Part shown: positions 44,589-53,236 of the stretch, piece after piece
How positions within the stretch are numbered: position 1 is the stretch's first letter
How the letters are laid out: every line of letters starts with the position of its first letter
Origin: Gangjinia marincola
GTDB taxonomy: Bacteria; Bacteroidota; Bacteroidia; Flavobacteriales; Flavobacteriaceae
Assembly (NCBI RefSeq): GCF_039523415.1
Contig: NZ_BAAAFG010000013.1
Span: 62,001-126,000 of the forward strand
DNA: 64,000 nucleotides
Reading direction: 5' to 3'
The notes under the pieces: model-generated
What the model saw: the letters and a program-made list of their open reading frames with translations, nothing else
The model's database searches: none
Told to the model about the DNA's origin: nothing
Position numbers and translations under genes: made by a program

Positions 44589-44653
44589 TAGTGGTGAACT
44601 ACTAGTTTGTGACAAAGTCGCAGAACGCAATTATACATCCTCTTTTATTGCTA

Positions 44654-44674
44654 GCGCGGATTTGTAATCCGTGC
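44654..44674. repeat. REP-like palindrome R3
   Basis: GCGCGGATT, loop TGT, AATCCGTGC: nine pairs with one G-T. It lies 33 bases beyond the stop codon of the RAYT gene. Confidence 0.75.
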
Positions 44675-44706
44675 AATAGCATTATATGGTTATTTTGTAT
44701 TTACAA

Positions 44707-45261
44707 CTAGAAAATGTTTAAAACCTCTACTTGGAGTGGATAACTTAGCGAAGCATAATTGCGCGCAGAGCTAAAGTAATAGTCTTCAGGATAGGCTACT
44801 ATTTTTTCAACTACCGGATTTTGATGAATATAGTTTAGCTTCTGTTTTATAAACCAATTTGACGTCGTTACTTCTGCGTGATAACCATTTTGCCAAACTT
44901 TATAGGTTTGATCTCTTTTTAAATGATCACACGCTTTTTTGAATAATGGCAACATCCATTCTTTTCTGCTTTCAGGTTCGTTAAGTATATTCTCAATAAT
45001 TTTCTTCTCCGTAAATTTTTTGAAATCTTTCATGATATCAGACAGTAGAACTCCATTAATTCCCTTACATAGCAGATGAAGATGGTTTGACATAAGACAG
45101 TACGCATAAATTTCTAGTTCTTTGTGTTTTTGACAGTAGTCCAAAGAATTTATGATGGCGTATTTTTGGTTCAATCGTGTAAACACGTCAATCCACTCAA
45201 CTGTAGTGATTGTGATAAAGTAAGCGGTATCTGTCTCTGTAGCTTTGTATTTAGTGGACAT
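44707..45261 (-). CDS. REP-associated tyrosine transposase (RAYT)
   Basis: A 184-residue Y1 HUH transposase. The metal-binding His60 and His62 are in CLMSNHLHLL, and the catalytic Tyr144 is in IKQKLNYIHQNPV, followed by AYPEDYYFSSARNY, the signature end of RAYTs. It would nick single-stranded DNA at REP palindromes. The ATG at 45261 (MSTKYKATETD) is chosen: the open frame 91 codons further upstream runs through REP repeats and yields repetitive MARN/CIP-type peptide, so it is not real. REP-like palindromes lie on both sides and the gene looks intact. It is a single copy in this window. Confidence 0.9.
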   Translation of the reverse strand: MSTKYKATETDTAYFITITTVEWIDVFTRLNQKYAIINSLDYCQKHKELEIYAYCLMSNHLHLLCKGINGVLLSDIMKDFKKFTEKKIIENILNEPESRKEWMLPLFKKACDHLKRDQTYKVWQNGYHAEVTTSNWFIKQKLNYIHQNPVVEKIVAYPEDYYFSSARNYASLSYPLQVEVLNIF

Positions 45262-45285
45262 AGAAACAAGTTTTTTTAATTGCAC

Positions 45286-45388
45286 GCGCGGAATACAATT
45301 CCACGCCATGAAAATGCAATTCTGCGCTATCAAAGTAAATTTTTGATTGCACGGAATATAATTCCGCGCCATCAAATTCCGCGCCATC
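45286..45388. repeat. REP-like palindromes upstream of the RAYT gene (R4-R6)
   Basis: A full copy near 45287-45307 (GCGCGGAATACAATTCCACGC), a half copy near 45313-45331, a full copy near 45349-45373 (GCACGGAATATAATTCCGCGC) and another half copy near 45375-45388. All share GGAAT..ATTCC cores and a CGCCATC or CGCTATC tail, as in R1. Confidence 0.75.
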
Positions 45389-45412
45389 AAATTCTGTACT
45401 ACAATGATCAGT

Positions 45413-46360
45413 TTACCAAAGATTCTCAACCTTTGTTTTAGCCTCTTCAAAATCAGCGACCATATCTTGTATAATTTGACCGGCAGGTTTGATGTCGTGT
45501 ATGAGTCCGCTGATTTGACCAATTTCCAGTTCACCTTCTTCTAAGTCTCCTTCAAACATGCCTTTTTTAGCTCTGGCACGTCCTAATAATTTTTTGAGGT
45601 CATCTGTACTGGGAGATTTGGTGTAGAGGTCAATCACATCTTCAAAAAACTTATTTTTTAGCATTCGCACGGGAGCGAGTTCTTTTAGCGTAAGTGCGGT
45701 GTCTCCTTCTTTGGCATCAACTACCAATTGCTTAAAGTTAGGGTGTGAAGAAGCTTCTTCACTGGCAACAAAGCGGCTTCCTACCTGGACGCCTTCGGCA
45801 CCAAGAATCATGGCCGCCAGCATGCTTCTTCCGGTAGCGATACCTCCGGCTGCAATCAACGGAATGCTGATTTGTTCTGCCACCATAGGGATGAGCGTAA
45901 AGGTAGTTGTCTCTTCTCTGCCATTATGACCGCCGGCTTCAAAACCTTCGGCAACGACCGCATCAACCCCGGCTTCCTGAGCTTTAAGTGCAAATTTTAC
46001 ACTGCTCACCACGTGAACAACGGTAATACCCTTAGATTTAAGATGATTCGTCCAGGTTTTAGGATTTCCTGCACTGGTAAATACGATTTTCACCTCTTGA
46101 TCTATAATAATTTTCATGAGTTCCTCAATATCAGGATAGAGTAGAGGAACATTCACTCCAAAAGGTCGATCAGTCGCTTTTTTACATTTTTGAATGTGCT
46201 CTTTGAGAACATCAGGATACATGGAACCGGCACCGATAAGACCTAGTCCACCCGCATTGCTCACTGCACTGGCTAATCGCCAGCCGCTGGCCCAGATCAT
46301 TCCACCCTGGATAATGGGATAATCAATATTAAAAAGCTGTGCAATTCTGTTATTTTTCAT
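45413..46360 (-). CDS. nitronate monooxygenase / 2-nitropropane dioxygenase-family protein
   Basis: A 315-residue FMN-dependent TIM-barrel enzyme. YPIIQGGMIWASGWRLASAVSNAGGLGLIG opens the barrel, and FEAGGHNGREE carries the catalytic-site His. PLIAAGGIATGRSMLAAMILGAEGVQVGSRF is the FMN-phosphate site. Members oxidise nitroalkanes such as propionate-3-nitronate. The FabK enoyl-ACP reductase has the same fold, and length and motifs do not fully exclude it. The gene ends 24 bases before the REP cluster and stands alone. Confidence 0.85.
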   Translation of the reverse strand: MKNNRIAQLFNIDYPIIQGGMIWASGWRLASAVSNAGGLGLIGAGSMYPDVLKEHIQKCKKATDRPFGVNVPLLYPDIEELMKIIIDQEVKIVFTSAGNPKTWTNHLKSKGITVVHVVSSVKFALKAQEAGVDAVVAEGFEAGGHNGREETTTFTLIPMVAEQISIPLIAAGGIATGRSMLAAMILGAEGVQVGSRFVASEEASSHPNFKQLVVDAKEGDTALTLKELAPVRMLKNKFFEDVIDLYTKSPSTDDLKKLLGRARAKKGMFEGDLEEGELEIGQISGLIHDIKPAGQIIQDMVADFEEAKTKVENLW

Positions 46361-46414
46361 GACGGACTAAAATAGCTAAAAAACAACCAAATTGTCTAAG
46401 CATAATAGGTTTTA

Positions 46415-48037
46415 CTACGATTTTATCAGCTTGAAGGTATTTGAGGTAGAATTACCTTTGATGGTCACTAGATATAACCCACTTGCCATCCTTGAAAGAT
46501 CCATACTAGAAGTAGCTGGGGATAGCTGGTGTTGCATTACTTTTCTTCCACCCTGATCAAGTATTGTAATCTCAGCATTTAGAATGTTTGCAGGAAATTG
46601 AATGTGCAGTTCATGTTGAGCGGGATTAGGATAAATTCCAAACTGAAGGTCTGCTAGTGCTTCTTGTACGTTTAATTGAGTCAAACCGGCTAAGGCAGCT
46701 TCAAAATCAGGAATGCCGTAACCCATTTCATTACTTGGAGTTGTGAATAGTGAACCAGATTCACGCAGAATCTGCATGATCTGGGCATTGGTTGCTTGAG
46801 GATAGGCTTGCCATAAACAAGCTATAGCGCCAGCCATTATGGGAGAGCTCATTGAAGTACCGTTTACAAAACTTACTGTCCCGTCTTGATTGATGACAGC
46901 TGCTCCCGCTCCCTGCGCCATAACATCTGGTTTAATCCTACCGTCTACTGTAGGTCCAATTGAACTAAAGGATGCGTAATTTCCATCTTCATCTACTGCA
47001 CCAATACTCATTACTCCGGGTGAGTCAGCCGGGGTTCCAACAAAGGTAAATCCATTACCATCATTCCCGGCAGAGGTGACCAAAAGCATTCCTTTATCAA
47101 AGGCGTGATTTGCTCCACGTGCGGCAAAGGTAGTTTGACCATCCAAATCTTCATAACTGTGATCGTAGGCGGGGTTGTCATAATCCTGATATCCTAATGA
47201 TGTATTGACTACATCCACGCCCAGGCTATCTGCTCGCTCAAGTGCTTCGACCCACCAGGCTTCTTCAACGGGTACTTCGGTAGGAGCAAATTCTGTTCTA
47301 AATAAGTAGTAGGAAGCCTGCGGAGCTGTACCCACAAATTCACCCGGGAGTAAGGCTGCAGCATCACTTAGGGTTATGGTTCCATGAGAACCCGTTCCGG
47401 TCACGTCCTCTTGTCGTAACGCAAAATCATAGGTGCCCAGCAGTTTATTTTGGTCAATGAGATGAGAAAATGCCTGAATCGTTTGAACGTTTGGAAAACC
47501 ACTATCTAAAAATGCAATCACCATTCCGTCGCCGGTATAATCCTCTTGATGTAGCGTTTGTGCATTTAACTGTAGGATTTGATTGGCAGCATCGCCATAG
47601 TCATAGACCGTTTTTGATAGATTTTCTTCCTGAAAAAATTTATTTTCTTCGGAAAACAATATCTTGGTGACCGCATTTAAGTCTTTGTTTGCATATTCAA
47701 TACTAGAAACAAACGACTGATTGAGCAAGTTATCAATAGCTGAAAACGTTCCCTGAACATAGACACAATTCATCCATTTGGATTTCGCTAAAACGTTAAT
47801 GCCTGAAGCATTTTTTATCTGCTGAATATACGTCTCATTAACCGGAACATCTCGCTCATCAATACTAATATTATGAAGTTGCTTTCTATCCAGCGCTTCC
47901 TGAGTTAAGATACTTATAGGGTTGTTTATAGAAGCCTGCACATCTTCTTTATCGGTAAAGAACACCCATGCATCCTGAGTTTGTGCATGTGTGAACCATG
48001 TTATACTTAAAACAAAAAGAATGGTAAATGACCTCAT
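46415..48037 (-). CDS. S8 subtilisin-like peptidase with a T9SS sorting domain
   Basis: A 540-residue secreted serine protease. The signal peptide (MRSFTILFVLSITWFTHAQ) is followed by an inhibitor-like propeptide (about 20-150) and the S8 domain with Asp178 (AFLDSGFPN), His218 (GTGSHGT), oxyanion Asn325 (SAGNDG) and nucleophile Ser395 (NGTSMSSP). From about residue 465, FGIYPNPAQHELHIQFP to TFKLIKS is a type A T9SS C-terminal domain, so it is exported through the type IX system. It starts nine bases after the mnmA stop, probably in one operon. Confidence 0.92.
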   Translation of the reverse strand: MRSFTILFVLSITWFTHAQTQDAWVFFTDKEDVQASINNPISILTQEALDRKQLHNISIDERDVPVNETYIQQIKNASGINVLAKSKWMNCVYVQGTFSAIDNLLNQSFVSSIEYANKDLNAVTKILFSEENKFFQEENLSKTVYDYGDAANQILQLNAQTLHQEDYTGDGMVIAFLDSGFPNVQTIQAFSHLIDQNKLLGTYDFALRQEDVTGTGSHGTITLSDAAALLPGEFVGTAPQASYYLFRTEFAPTEVPVEEAWWVEALERADSLGVDVVNTSLGYQDYDNPAYDHSYEDLDGQTTFAARGANHAFDKGMLLVTSAGNDGNGFTFVGTPADSPGVMSIGAVDEDGNYASFSSIGPTVDGRIKPDVMAQGAGAAVINQDGTVSFVNGTSMSSPIMAGAIACLWQAYPQATNAQIMQILRESGSLFTTPSNEMGYGIPDFEAALAGLTQLNVQEALADLQFGIYPNPAQHELHIQFPANILNAEITILDQGGRKVMQHQLSPATSSMDLSRMASGLYLVTIKGNSTSNTFKLIKS

Positions 48038-48046
48038 AAAATAGTA

Positions 48047-49234
48047 TTACGAAATTACTCCTGATCCAATTAGTTCGTCCCCTTGATACCACGCGACAAA
48101 CTGACCTTCTGTAATCGCAGATTGGTGTTCTTTAAAAATCACATACAATCCGTGTTGTGTTTGATGCAAGCTTGCTTCTTGCAGAGGTTGTCTGTATCTA
48201 ATCCTGGCATTGACTTTCATGTACTCATCAGTATCTAAACGTAAATCCTCTCTCACCCAATGAATTTCATGTGGCTTTACAAAAAGGCCCTTACGCAATA
48301 ACCCGGGATGATCTTTTCCCTGCCCGGTGTAGATGATATTTTGATCCACATCAGTTTCAATCACAAAAAGAGGCTCTGGCGTTCCACCTACTGCCAGGCC
48401 TTTACGTTGTCCTTTGGTAAAAAAGTGAGCTCCCTGATGGGTTCCAACAACCTGACCATCTTCCGGATGGTAAGAATATTTTTGTGCGATAAAGGCTAAA
48501 CGTTCTTCAGCCGACTTAAAATCAGGTTCGTTTACCTCAAACACTTCTTGTTGTGCAGGGATTTCAATAATCTGCCCTTTCTTCGGGGTTAATTGTTGTT
48601 GTAAAAAATCGGGAAGTCGCACTTTACCAATAAAACAAAGTCCCTGACTATCTTTTTTATCTGCGGTTATTAAATCTTGTGCTGCCGCAATTTTACGAAC
48701 CTCACTTTTTTGTAATTCGCCAATGGGGAAGAGGGTTTTTGCCAATTGCTCTTGAGATAATTGACATAAGAAATAAGATTGGTCTTTATTCGAGTCTCTA
48801 CCTGCGAGTAGGCGATGAATAGTGTTGCCGTCTTTTTCTACACTATCTTTTTGGCAATAATGACCTGTAGCAACATAATCAGCCCCTAAGGACAAAGCGA
48901 TCTTGAGGAATACATCAAATTTAATTTCACGATTACAGAGTACATCTGGGTTGGGAGTTCTTCCGTTTTTATACTCATTAAACATATAATCTACGATGCG
49001 TTCTTTGTATTCTGCGCTTAAGTCCACAGTTTGAAAGGGAATGCCCAACTTTTCGGCCACCAGCATCGCATCATTGCTATCATCTAACCAGGGACATTCA
49101 TCGCTTATGGTGACAGATTCATCGTGCCAGTTTTTCATAAAAAGGCCGATCACCTCATAGCCCTGTTCTTTTAAAAGATACGCCGCTACACTGGAATCTA
49201 CTCCGCCACTTAAACCTACAATTACTCGTTGCAT
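48047..49234 (-). CDS. mnmA: tRNA 2-thiouridine(34) synthase MnmA
   Basis: A 395-residue MnmA. The PP-loop is VGLSGGVDSSVAA at residues 4-16. The catalytic cysteines lie in NPDVLCNREIKF and SQGLCFIGKV. DSNKDQSYFLCQL and GLAVGGTPEPLFV are further family motifs, and a beta-barrel C-terminus follows. It thiolates U34 of tRNA-Lys, Glu and Gln, using sulfur from a relay. The -7 element ends four bases before the ATG, so it is probably transcribed on its own start, with the subtilase gene downstream. Confidence 0.96.
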   Translation of the reverse strand: MQRVIVGLSGGVDSSVAAYLLKEQGYEVIGLFMKNWHDESVTISDECPWLDDSNDAMLVAEKLGIPFQTVDLSAEYKERIVDYMFNEYKNGRTPNPDVLCNREIKFDVFLKIALSLGADYVATGHYCQKDSVEKDGNTIHRLLAGRDSNKDQSYFLCQLSQEQLAKTLFPIGELQKSEVRKIAAAQDLITADKKDSQGLCFIGKVRLPDFLQQQLTPKKGQIIEIPAQQEVFEVNEPDFKSAEERLAFIAQKYSYHPEDGQVVGTHQGAHFFTKGQRKGLAVGGTPEPLFVIETDVDQNIIYTGQGKDHPGLLRKGLFVKPHEIHWVREDLRLDTDEYMKVNARIRYRQPLQEASLHQTQHGLYVIFKEHQSAITEGQFVAWYQGDELIGSGVIS

Positions 49235-49238
49235 GGTG

Positions 49239-49246
49239 CAAAATTA
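49239..49246 (-). promoter_or_regulatory. -7 element of mnmA
   Basis: On the minus strand TAATTTTG matches TAnnTTTG, with four bases between it and the ATG at 49234. It predicts a leaderless mRNA. Confidence 0.55.
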
Positions 49247-49318
49247 CGAAATATGTAGAAGCCGTTAGGACGGGCTTATATTATTTTAGCGTGGCGAGAT
49301 AGAAATACTTGATGACGG

Positions 49319-50014
49319 CTAGTCTGATTTTTCTATTTTACCTGACGGAAGCGGAAACTTTTTCTCTTTTACCACCTTTCCATCTTTATAATACTGCCAA
49401 ATACCATGCTTTTTATTGTTTTTGTAATTACCGGAAGATGATTTGCTGCCATCAGCATTATAGTAGATGGTCTCGCCATGTAGTTGACCCTTATCGTAGG
49501 TAAATACTTTAACCAATGTTCCCTGGTCATTATACATATTAGATACGCCGTGTAGGTTGCCGTTGAGGTAATTGCTTTTTTCGGCGATTTTCCCGTTAGG
49601 GAAGTAAGTGATTTGAAAACCATTGAGTTGACCATTGGTATATTCTTCGGTCATCATAACAGTGTTACCATCCTCATGATAATAGGTCCAGGTGCCCGTA
49701 CGTTGTTTACCCTCTAGCAGACCTTCGCTTATCTTATGTCCATTTTGCGCCAGATAAATTTGCGTAGCACGGTTGGAGTCTATGCTAAAAATGGTAAGTG
49801 CCGAAGGGTACCGTGTATTTGGTTTATAAAATTTAAAGGTATCTACTTCTTTGCCGTGTCTAAAGGTTCCTTCATATCGAATTTGGTCACTATTTTCATA
49901 GGTTTTCTTCCAATATCCATGACGCTGACCCTGGGCATCAAACTGGTTAAGTTTAACAGTTTGAGCACTGGAAACCAAGGAAAATAGCCATAAAACAAGA
50001 ATGTGTTTAATCAT
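49319..50014 (-). CDS. secreted MORN-like (YwqK-type) repeat protein
   Basis: A 231-residue exported protein (signal MIKHILVLWLFSLVSSAQ). Repeats of the form Y-x-N/D-G-x-x follow (GYWKKTYENSDQIRYEGTF, YYHEDGNTVMMTEEY, YFPNGKIAEKSNY, YYNADGSKSSSGNY), as in the larger protein at 36135. No toxin gene is adjacent, so the database name antitoxin is not supported here. Its gene is divergent from the fasciclin lipoprotein gene and about 85 bases upstream of mnmA. Confidence 0.82.
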   Translation of the reverse strand: MIKHILVLWLFSLVSSAQTVKLNQFDAQGQRHGYWKKTYENSDQIRYEGTFRHGKEVDTFKFYKPNTRYPSALTIFSIDSNRATQIYLAQNGHKISEGLLEGKQRTGTWTYYHEDGNTVMMTEEYTNGQLNGFQITYFPNGKIAEKSNYLNGNLHGVSNMYNDQGTLVKVFTYDKGQLHGETIYYNADGSKSSSGNYKNNKKHGIWQYYKDGKVVKEKKFPLPSGKIEKSD

Positions 50015-50052
50015 TTTAACTAAATATTAAACAAACTACATCGTTGTAGTTG

Positions 50053-50060
50053 TATTTTTG
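50053..50060 (+). promoter_or_regulatory. -7 element of the fasciclin gene
   Basis: TATTTTTG matches TAnnTTTG exactly, 28 bases before the ATG at 50089. A TTG at the right upstream distance is not obvious. Confidence 0.5.
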
Positions 50061-50088
50061 AGGTGAACAAATTTTTAAACTCAAAACA

Positions 50089-51096
50089 ATGAATTTTATT
50101 TCAAAAGTACAAAGAATTGCCCTTGCGGCAATGATCGTACTAGGTGCTGCGGCATGTAGTGACGATGATGACAACGGAAATGTGATTGACAATGAATTGA
50201 CAATTACAGAAATCGCAGTTGGCGATCCAGCTAATTTTTCTTCTTTAGTGGCAGCGCTCCAACGTGTTAATTTGGCAGCTACTTTAGATGATGAAGGTGC
50301 TCAGTATACTGTGTTTGCACCAACCAATGCTGCTTTTGAAGCTTTTTTTCAAGCAGATAACGGTGTTAGTAGTTTAGATGATTTATCTGATGAACAACTA
50401 ACGGCAGTTTTATTAAACCACGTGGTATCAGGCGAGTCTTTTGAAGCAGATTTATCTCCTGGATACATTAACACCTTATCAACAGTAGATTTAGATGGTG
50501 ACGATGATGATAGCGATGAAGTAAACTTAAGTCTTTATGTAAATACAGATGGAGGGGTTACTCTAAATGGAGGTCCTGCAGTTTCTCAGGCTGATGTAAA
50601 TGCCAGTAATGGTGTAATCCATGTGATTAATGGGGTTATAGATTTACCAACGGTGGTTACATTTGCAGCCGCTGACCCTACTTTCAACACCTTAGAAACT
50701 GCTTTACAAGCCGATGATTCATTTAATTTTGTCACTACTTTAAGTGGAAATGGACCTTTTACAGTATTTGCTCCAACTGATGACGCATTTGGATTGTTAA
50801 TCGACGAACTAGGTCTTGAAAACGGTCTTGATGATGTAGATACAGATGATTTAGCTAATATTTTATCTTATCATGTAGTTTCTGGTGCAAATGTCCGTGC
50901 AGAGGATATTACTGATGGACAAATTGTTACAACATTAAATGGTAACTTTACTATTAGTTTGGAAAGTGGTTCTCCTGTGATAACTGATTTTGCTAATAGA
51001 GAAACTAACATTGTCGCTACGAACGTACAGGCAAGTAATGGTGTGATTCATGCCGTAGGACGTGTATTAGTTCCAGATGTGGACCTAGAAGATTAA
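50089..51096 (+). CDS. fasciclin-domain lipoprotein (two FAS1 domains)
   Basis: A 335-residue lipoprotein: the lipobox Cys23 (VLGAAACS) is followed by an acidic DDDDNGN spacer. Two FAS1 domains follow (about 45-195 and 205-330), each with the H2 motif pattern: YTVFAPTNAAFEAFF and FTVFAPTDDAFGLLI, then LLNHVVSGE and ILSYHVVSG. FAS1 proteins mediate adhesion or surface interactions. The protein is very acidic. It is a single gene with its own terminator. Confidence 0.92.
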   Translation: MNFISKVQRIALAAMIVLGAAACSDDDDNGNVIDNELTITEIAVGDPANFSSLVAALQRVNLAATLDDEGAQYTVFAPTNAAFEAFFQADNGVSSLDDLSDEQLTAVLLNHVVSGESFEADLSPGYINTLSTVDLDGDDDDSDEVNLSLYVNTDGGVTLNGGPAVSQADVNASNGVIHVINGVIDLPTVVTFAAADPTFNTLETALQADDSFNFVTTLSGNGPFTVFAPTDDAFGLLIDELGLENGLDDVDTDDLANILSYHVVSGANVRAEDITDGQIVTTLNGNFTISLESGSPVITDFANRETNIVATNVQASNGVIHAVGRVLVPDVDLED

Positions 51097-51116
51097 TTTA
51101 AGTAAAGTAAAAATTT

Positions 51117-51145
51117 AAAAGGCTGCCATTTGACAGCCTTTTTTT
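51117..51145. terminator. terminator after the fasciclin gene
   Basis: A 9-bp stem (AAAAGGCTG/CAGCCTTTT) with an 8-base loop and a T-run lies between the fasciclin gene and convergent yidC. Confidence 0.85.
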
Positions 51146-51163
51146 ATGACTTAAAATAAAATC

Positions 51164-53038
51164 TTACTTCTTTTTTTTCTCTGCTAACTTCTTTTGCTGT
51201 TCTGCCTGCTCCATCATGGTTTGCATTTTCTTGGCAAATCGGTTTGTCTTTTTGGGCTTCTTTTTATTCTCTTCAATCTTAGCCAGAATTTTTTGATCGT
51301 CTATAATGTAATATTTGATGACTAACATGATCCCAATTGAGATCAAGTTCGATACAAAATAATACAGGGATAATCCACTGGCGTAATTATTAAAGAAGAC
51401 CAACATGAATACAGGGGATAAGTACATCAAGAACTTCATGTTTGGCATCCCGGGTTGTTGTTGGGCTTGCATATTTTGCCCGGTGGTCATTTGCATGTAC
51501 ACTAAAATGGCAAGAGCCGCCAGAATAGGAAATAAACTCACGTGATCTCCATAAAACGGGATATTGAATGGAAGCTCAGCAATCGTATCGTAACTGGATA
51601 AATCTTCGGCCCATAAAAAAGGTTTTTGACGCAACTGAAATGCACTGGGAAAAAACTGAAACAAGGCATAAAACACGGGAATCTGCATCAAGGCCGGTAA
51701 ACATCCACTCATAGGACTGGCGCCGGCTTTGCTGTACAGCTTCATAGTTTCCTGCTGCTTTTTCATCGCATTATCCTTGTACTTTTCACTGATCTCGTTA
51801 ATCTCTGGCTTTAAGACTTTCATCTTTGCCTGAGATAAAAAAGATTTATACTGTACCGGAGATAACACAATCTTGGTCAAAATGGTCATGACGATAATGG
51901 CTATACCATACGGCATAAAACCGCCTAAAAAGCCAAATAATGGAATAAACACATGACGGTTAATCCATCCAAAAATTCCCCATCCCAGTGGCACTACTTC
52001 ATCCAAGTTACGGTCGTAGGCATTTAATATCTCATAATCAGAAGGACCGTAATACCAATTCATGCTCTGATTGATTTCTCCGCCCTTTACCTTTAACGGC
52101 ATGGTGGCAGAAAAAGCTTTGGTGTACAGCGTGTCCACATCTTCATCTTGTACTAAATCTTTAGAAACGAATTTTCCACGCTCCAGCGGAGTATCAGAAA
52201 GTAGGATTGAAGTAAAAAAGTGTTGTTTAAAGGCGACATACGTGATATCGATATCTTCCTGCTCTTTATATTCACTTAAGCCAGTGTAATCGTCTTTACC
52301 ATCTTCATATTCGTAGATGATTTCAGTATAGCGGTTTTCGTACGAAATACTCTTGGCATGTCGATACCCCTTAAGATTCCAGTCTAAAATGGCATTTTCG
52401 TTTTGCAATACATTCTCTAATCCTTTAGAACGTATGCTAAAATCCAGCATATAGTCACCGGGTTTAATCTCATAGCGATACTCCAAATATTCATTTCCAC
52501 CGGTTTTCAGCCTCATCGAAAGAACCTCATTATCTCCGGAAGTGCTCAGACTGGGTTCAAAATATAAATTTGAGGTATTTAAGGTGCGATTATCTGTCGT
52601 TTTTAAGGTAAGATTAAAATTAGCATTACCATCTTTGATGAGGTATACTGGTAGCGAATCGTAGGTTTTAAACGGCTTGATCTTTGCCTCCACAATTTGT
52701 CCTCCCTTATTACTTATTTTAAGCTGAAGCACATCATTTTCAAGCGTAGTCGTTTTATCTGCTGCCGAAGCAAGTGTTGCCGAATATCCAAAGGCTCCTA
52801 ATTCTTGTACCACTTTTACCACTGAAGCTGAGTCGGTTGCCTGTGTCATGGCTTCAGGTGCTTTATCGGCTTCGGTTATGACGGGAGTTTTCTCCTCTTT
52901 TTCGACTTGTTCCTGGGTTGCTTCATTTGCAGCAATTTCTTCCGCCGTAGGCTGATTTTGCCAGAGCATGAATAATAAAATTGCTCCGATTAAGATAAAA
53001 CCTATGATTGAATTGGTGTCTAACTTTTTTTCTTCCAT
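51164..53038 (-). CDS. yidC: membrane protein insertase YidC
   Basis: A 624-residue YidC of the Gram-negative form. It has an N-terminal membrane helix (IIGFILIGAILLFMLW), a large periplasmic beta-sandwich domain (about 90-340), then the conserved insertase core with GWGIFGWINRHVFIPLFGF, SPMSGCLPALMQIPVFYALF and NNYASGLSLYYFVSNLISI. The C-terminus is a lysine-rich tail (KKPKKTNRFAKK) that may bind the ribosome. It inserts membrane proteins alone or with SecYEG and FtsY/SRP. It lies downstream of pyrG, a conserved order in flavobacteria. Confidence 0.97.
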   Translation of the reverse strand: MEEKKLDTNSIIGFILIGAILLFMLWQNQPTAEEIAANEATQEQVEKEEKTPVITEADKAPEAMTQATDSASVVKVVQELGAFGYSATLASAADKTTTLENDVLQLKISNKGGQIVEAKIKPFKTYDSLPVYLIKDGNANFNLTLKTTDNRTLNTSNLYFEPSLSTSGDNEVLSMRLKTGGNEYLEYRYEIKPGDYMLDFSIRSKGLENVLQNENAILDWNLKGYRHAKSISYENRYTEIIYEYEDGKDDYTGLSEYKEQEDIDITYVAFKQHFFTSILLSDTPLERGKFVSKDLVQDEDVDTLYTKAFSATMPLKVKGGEINQSMNWYYGPSDYEILNAYDRNLDEVVPLGWGIFGWINRHVFIPLFGFLGGFMPYGIAIIVMTILTKIVLSPVQYKSFLSQAKMKVLKPEINEISEKYKDNAMKKQQETMKLYSKAGASPMSGCLPALMQIPVFYALFQFFPSAFQLRQKPFLWAEDLSSYDTIAELPFNIPFYGDHVSLFPILAALAILVYMQMTTGQNMQAQQQPGMPNMKFLMYLSPVFMLVFFNNYASGLSLYYFVSNLISIGIMLVIKYYIIDDQKILAKIEENKKKPKKTNRFAKKMQTMMEQAEQQKKLAEKKKK

Positions 53039-53236
53039 GCGTTCTTTCGGGCTTGACCCAAAATAGTTTAATGAACTACTTGTGTAGTGTATTGATTAGG
53101 TGTTCTATAGCGCTTAAGGTAACCTTAAGGCTAAAAATCCTGCGAATATATTAAAACCTTGTCTTTTTTAGCTTGTTGCGCTGTTAAACGTTACAGCAAT
53201 TCCCCGTCCATCTTTAGGATTAGTGCCAAGATGGCA

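Noticed and set aside
45262..45534. A 91-codon N-terminal extension of the RAYT gene
   Set aside because: It reads through REP palindromes and overlaps the nitronate monooxygenase 3' end. The RAYT family starts at the ATG at 45261.
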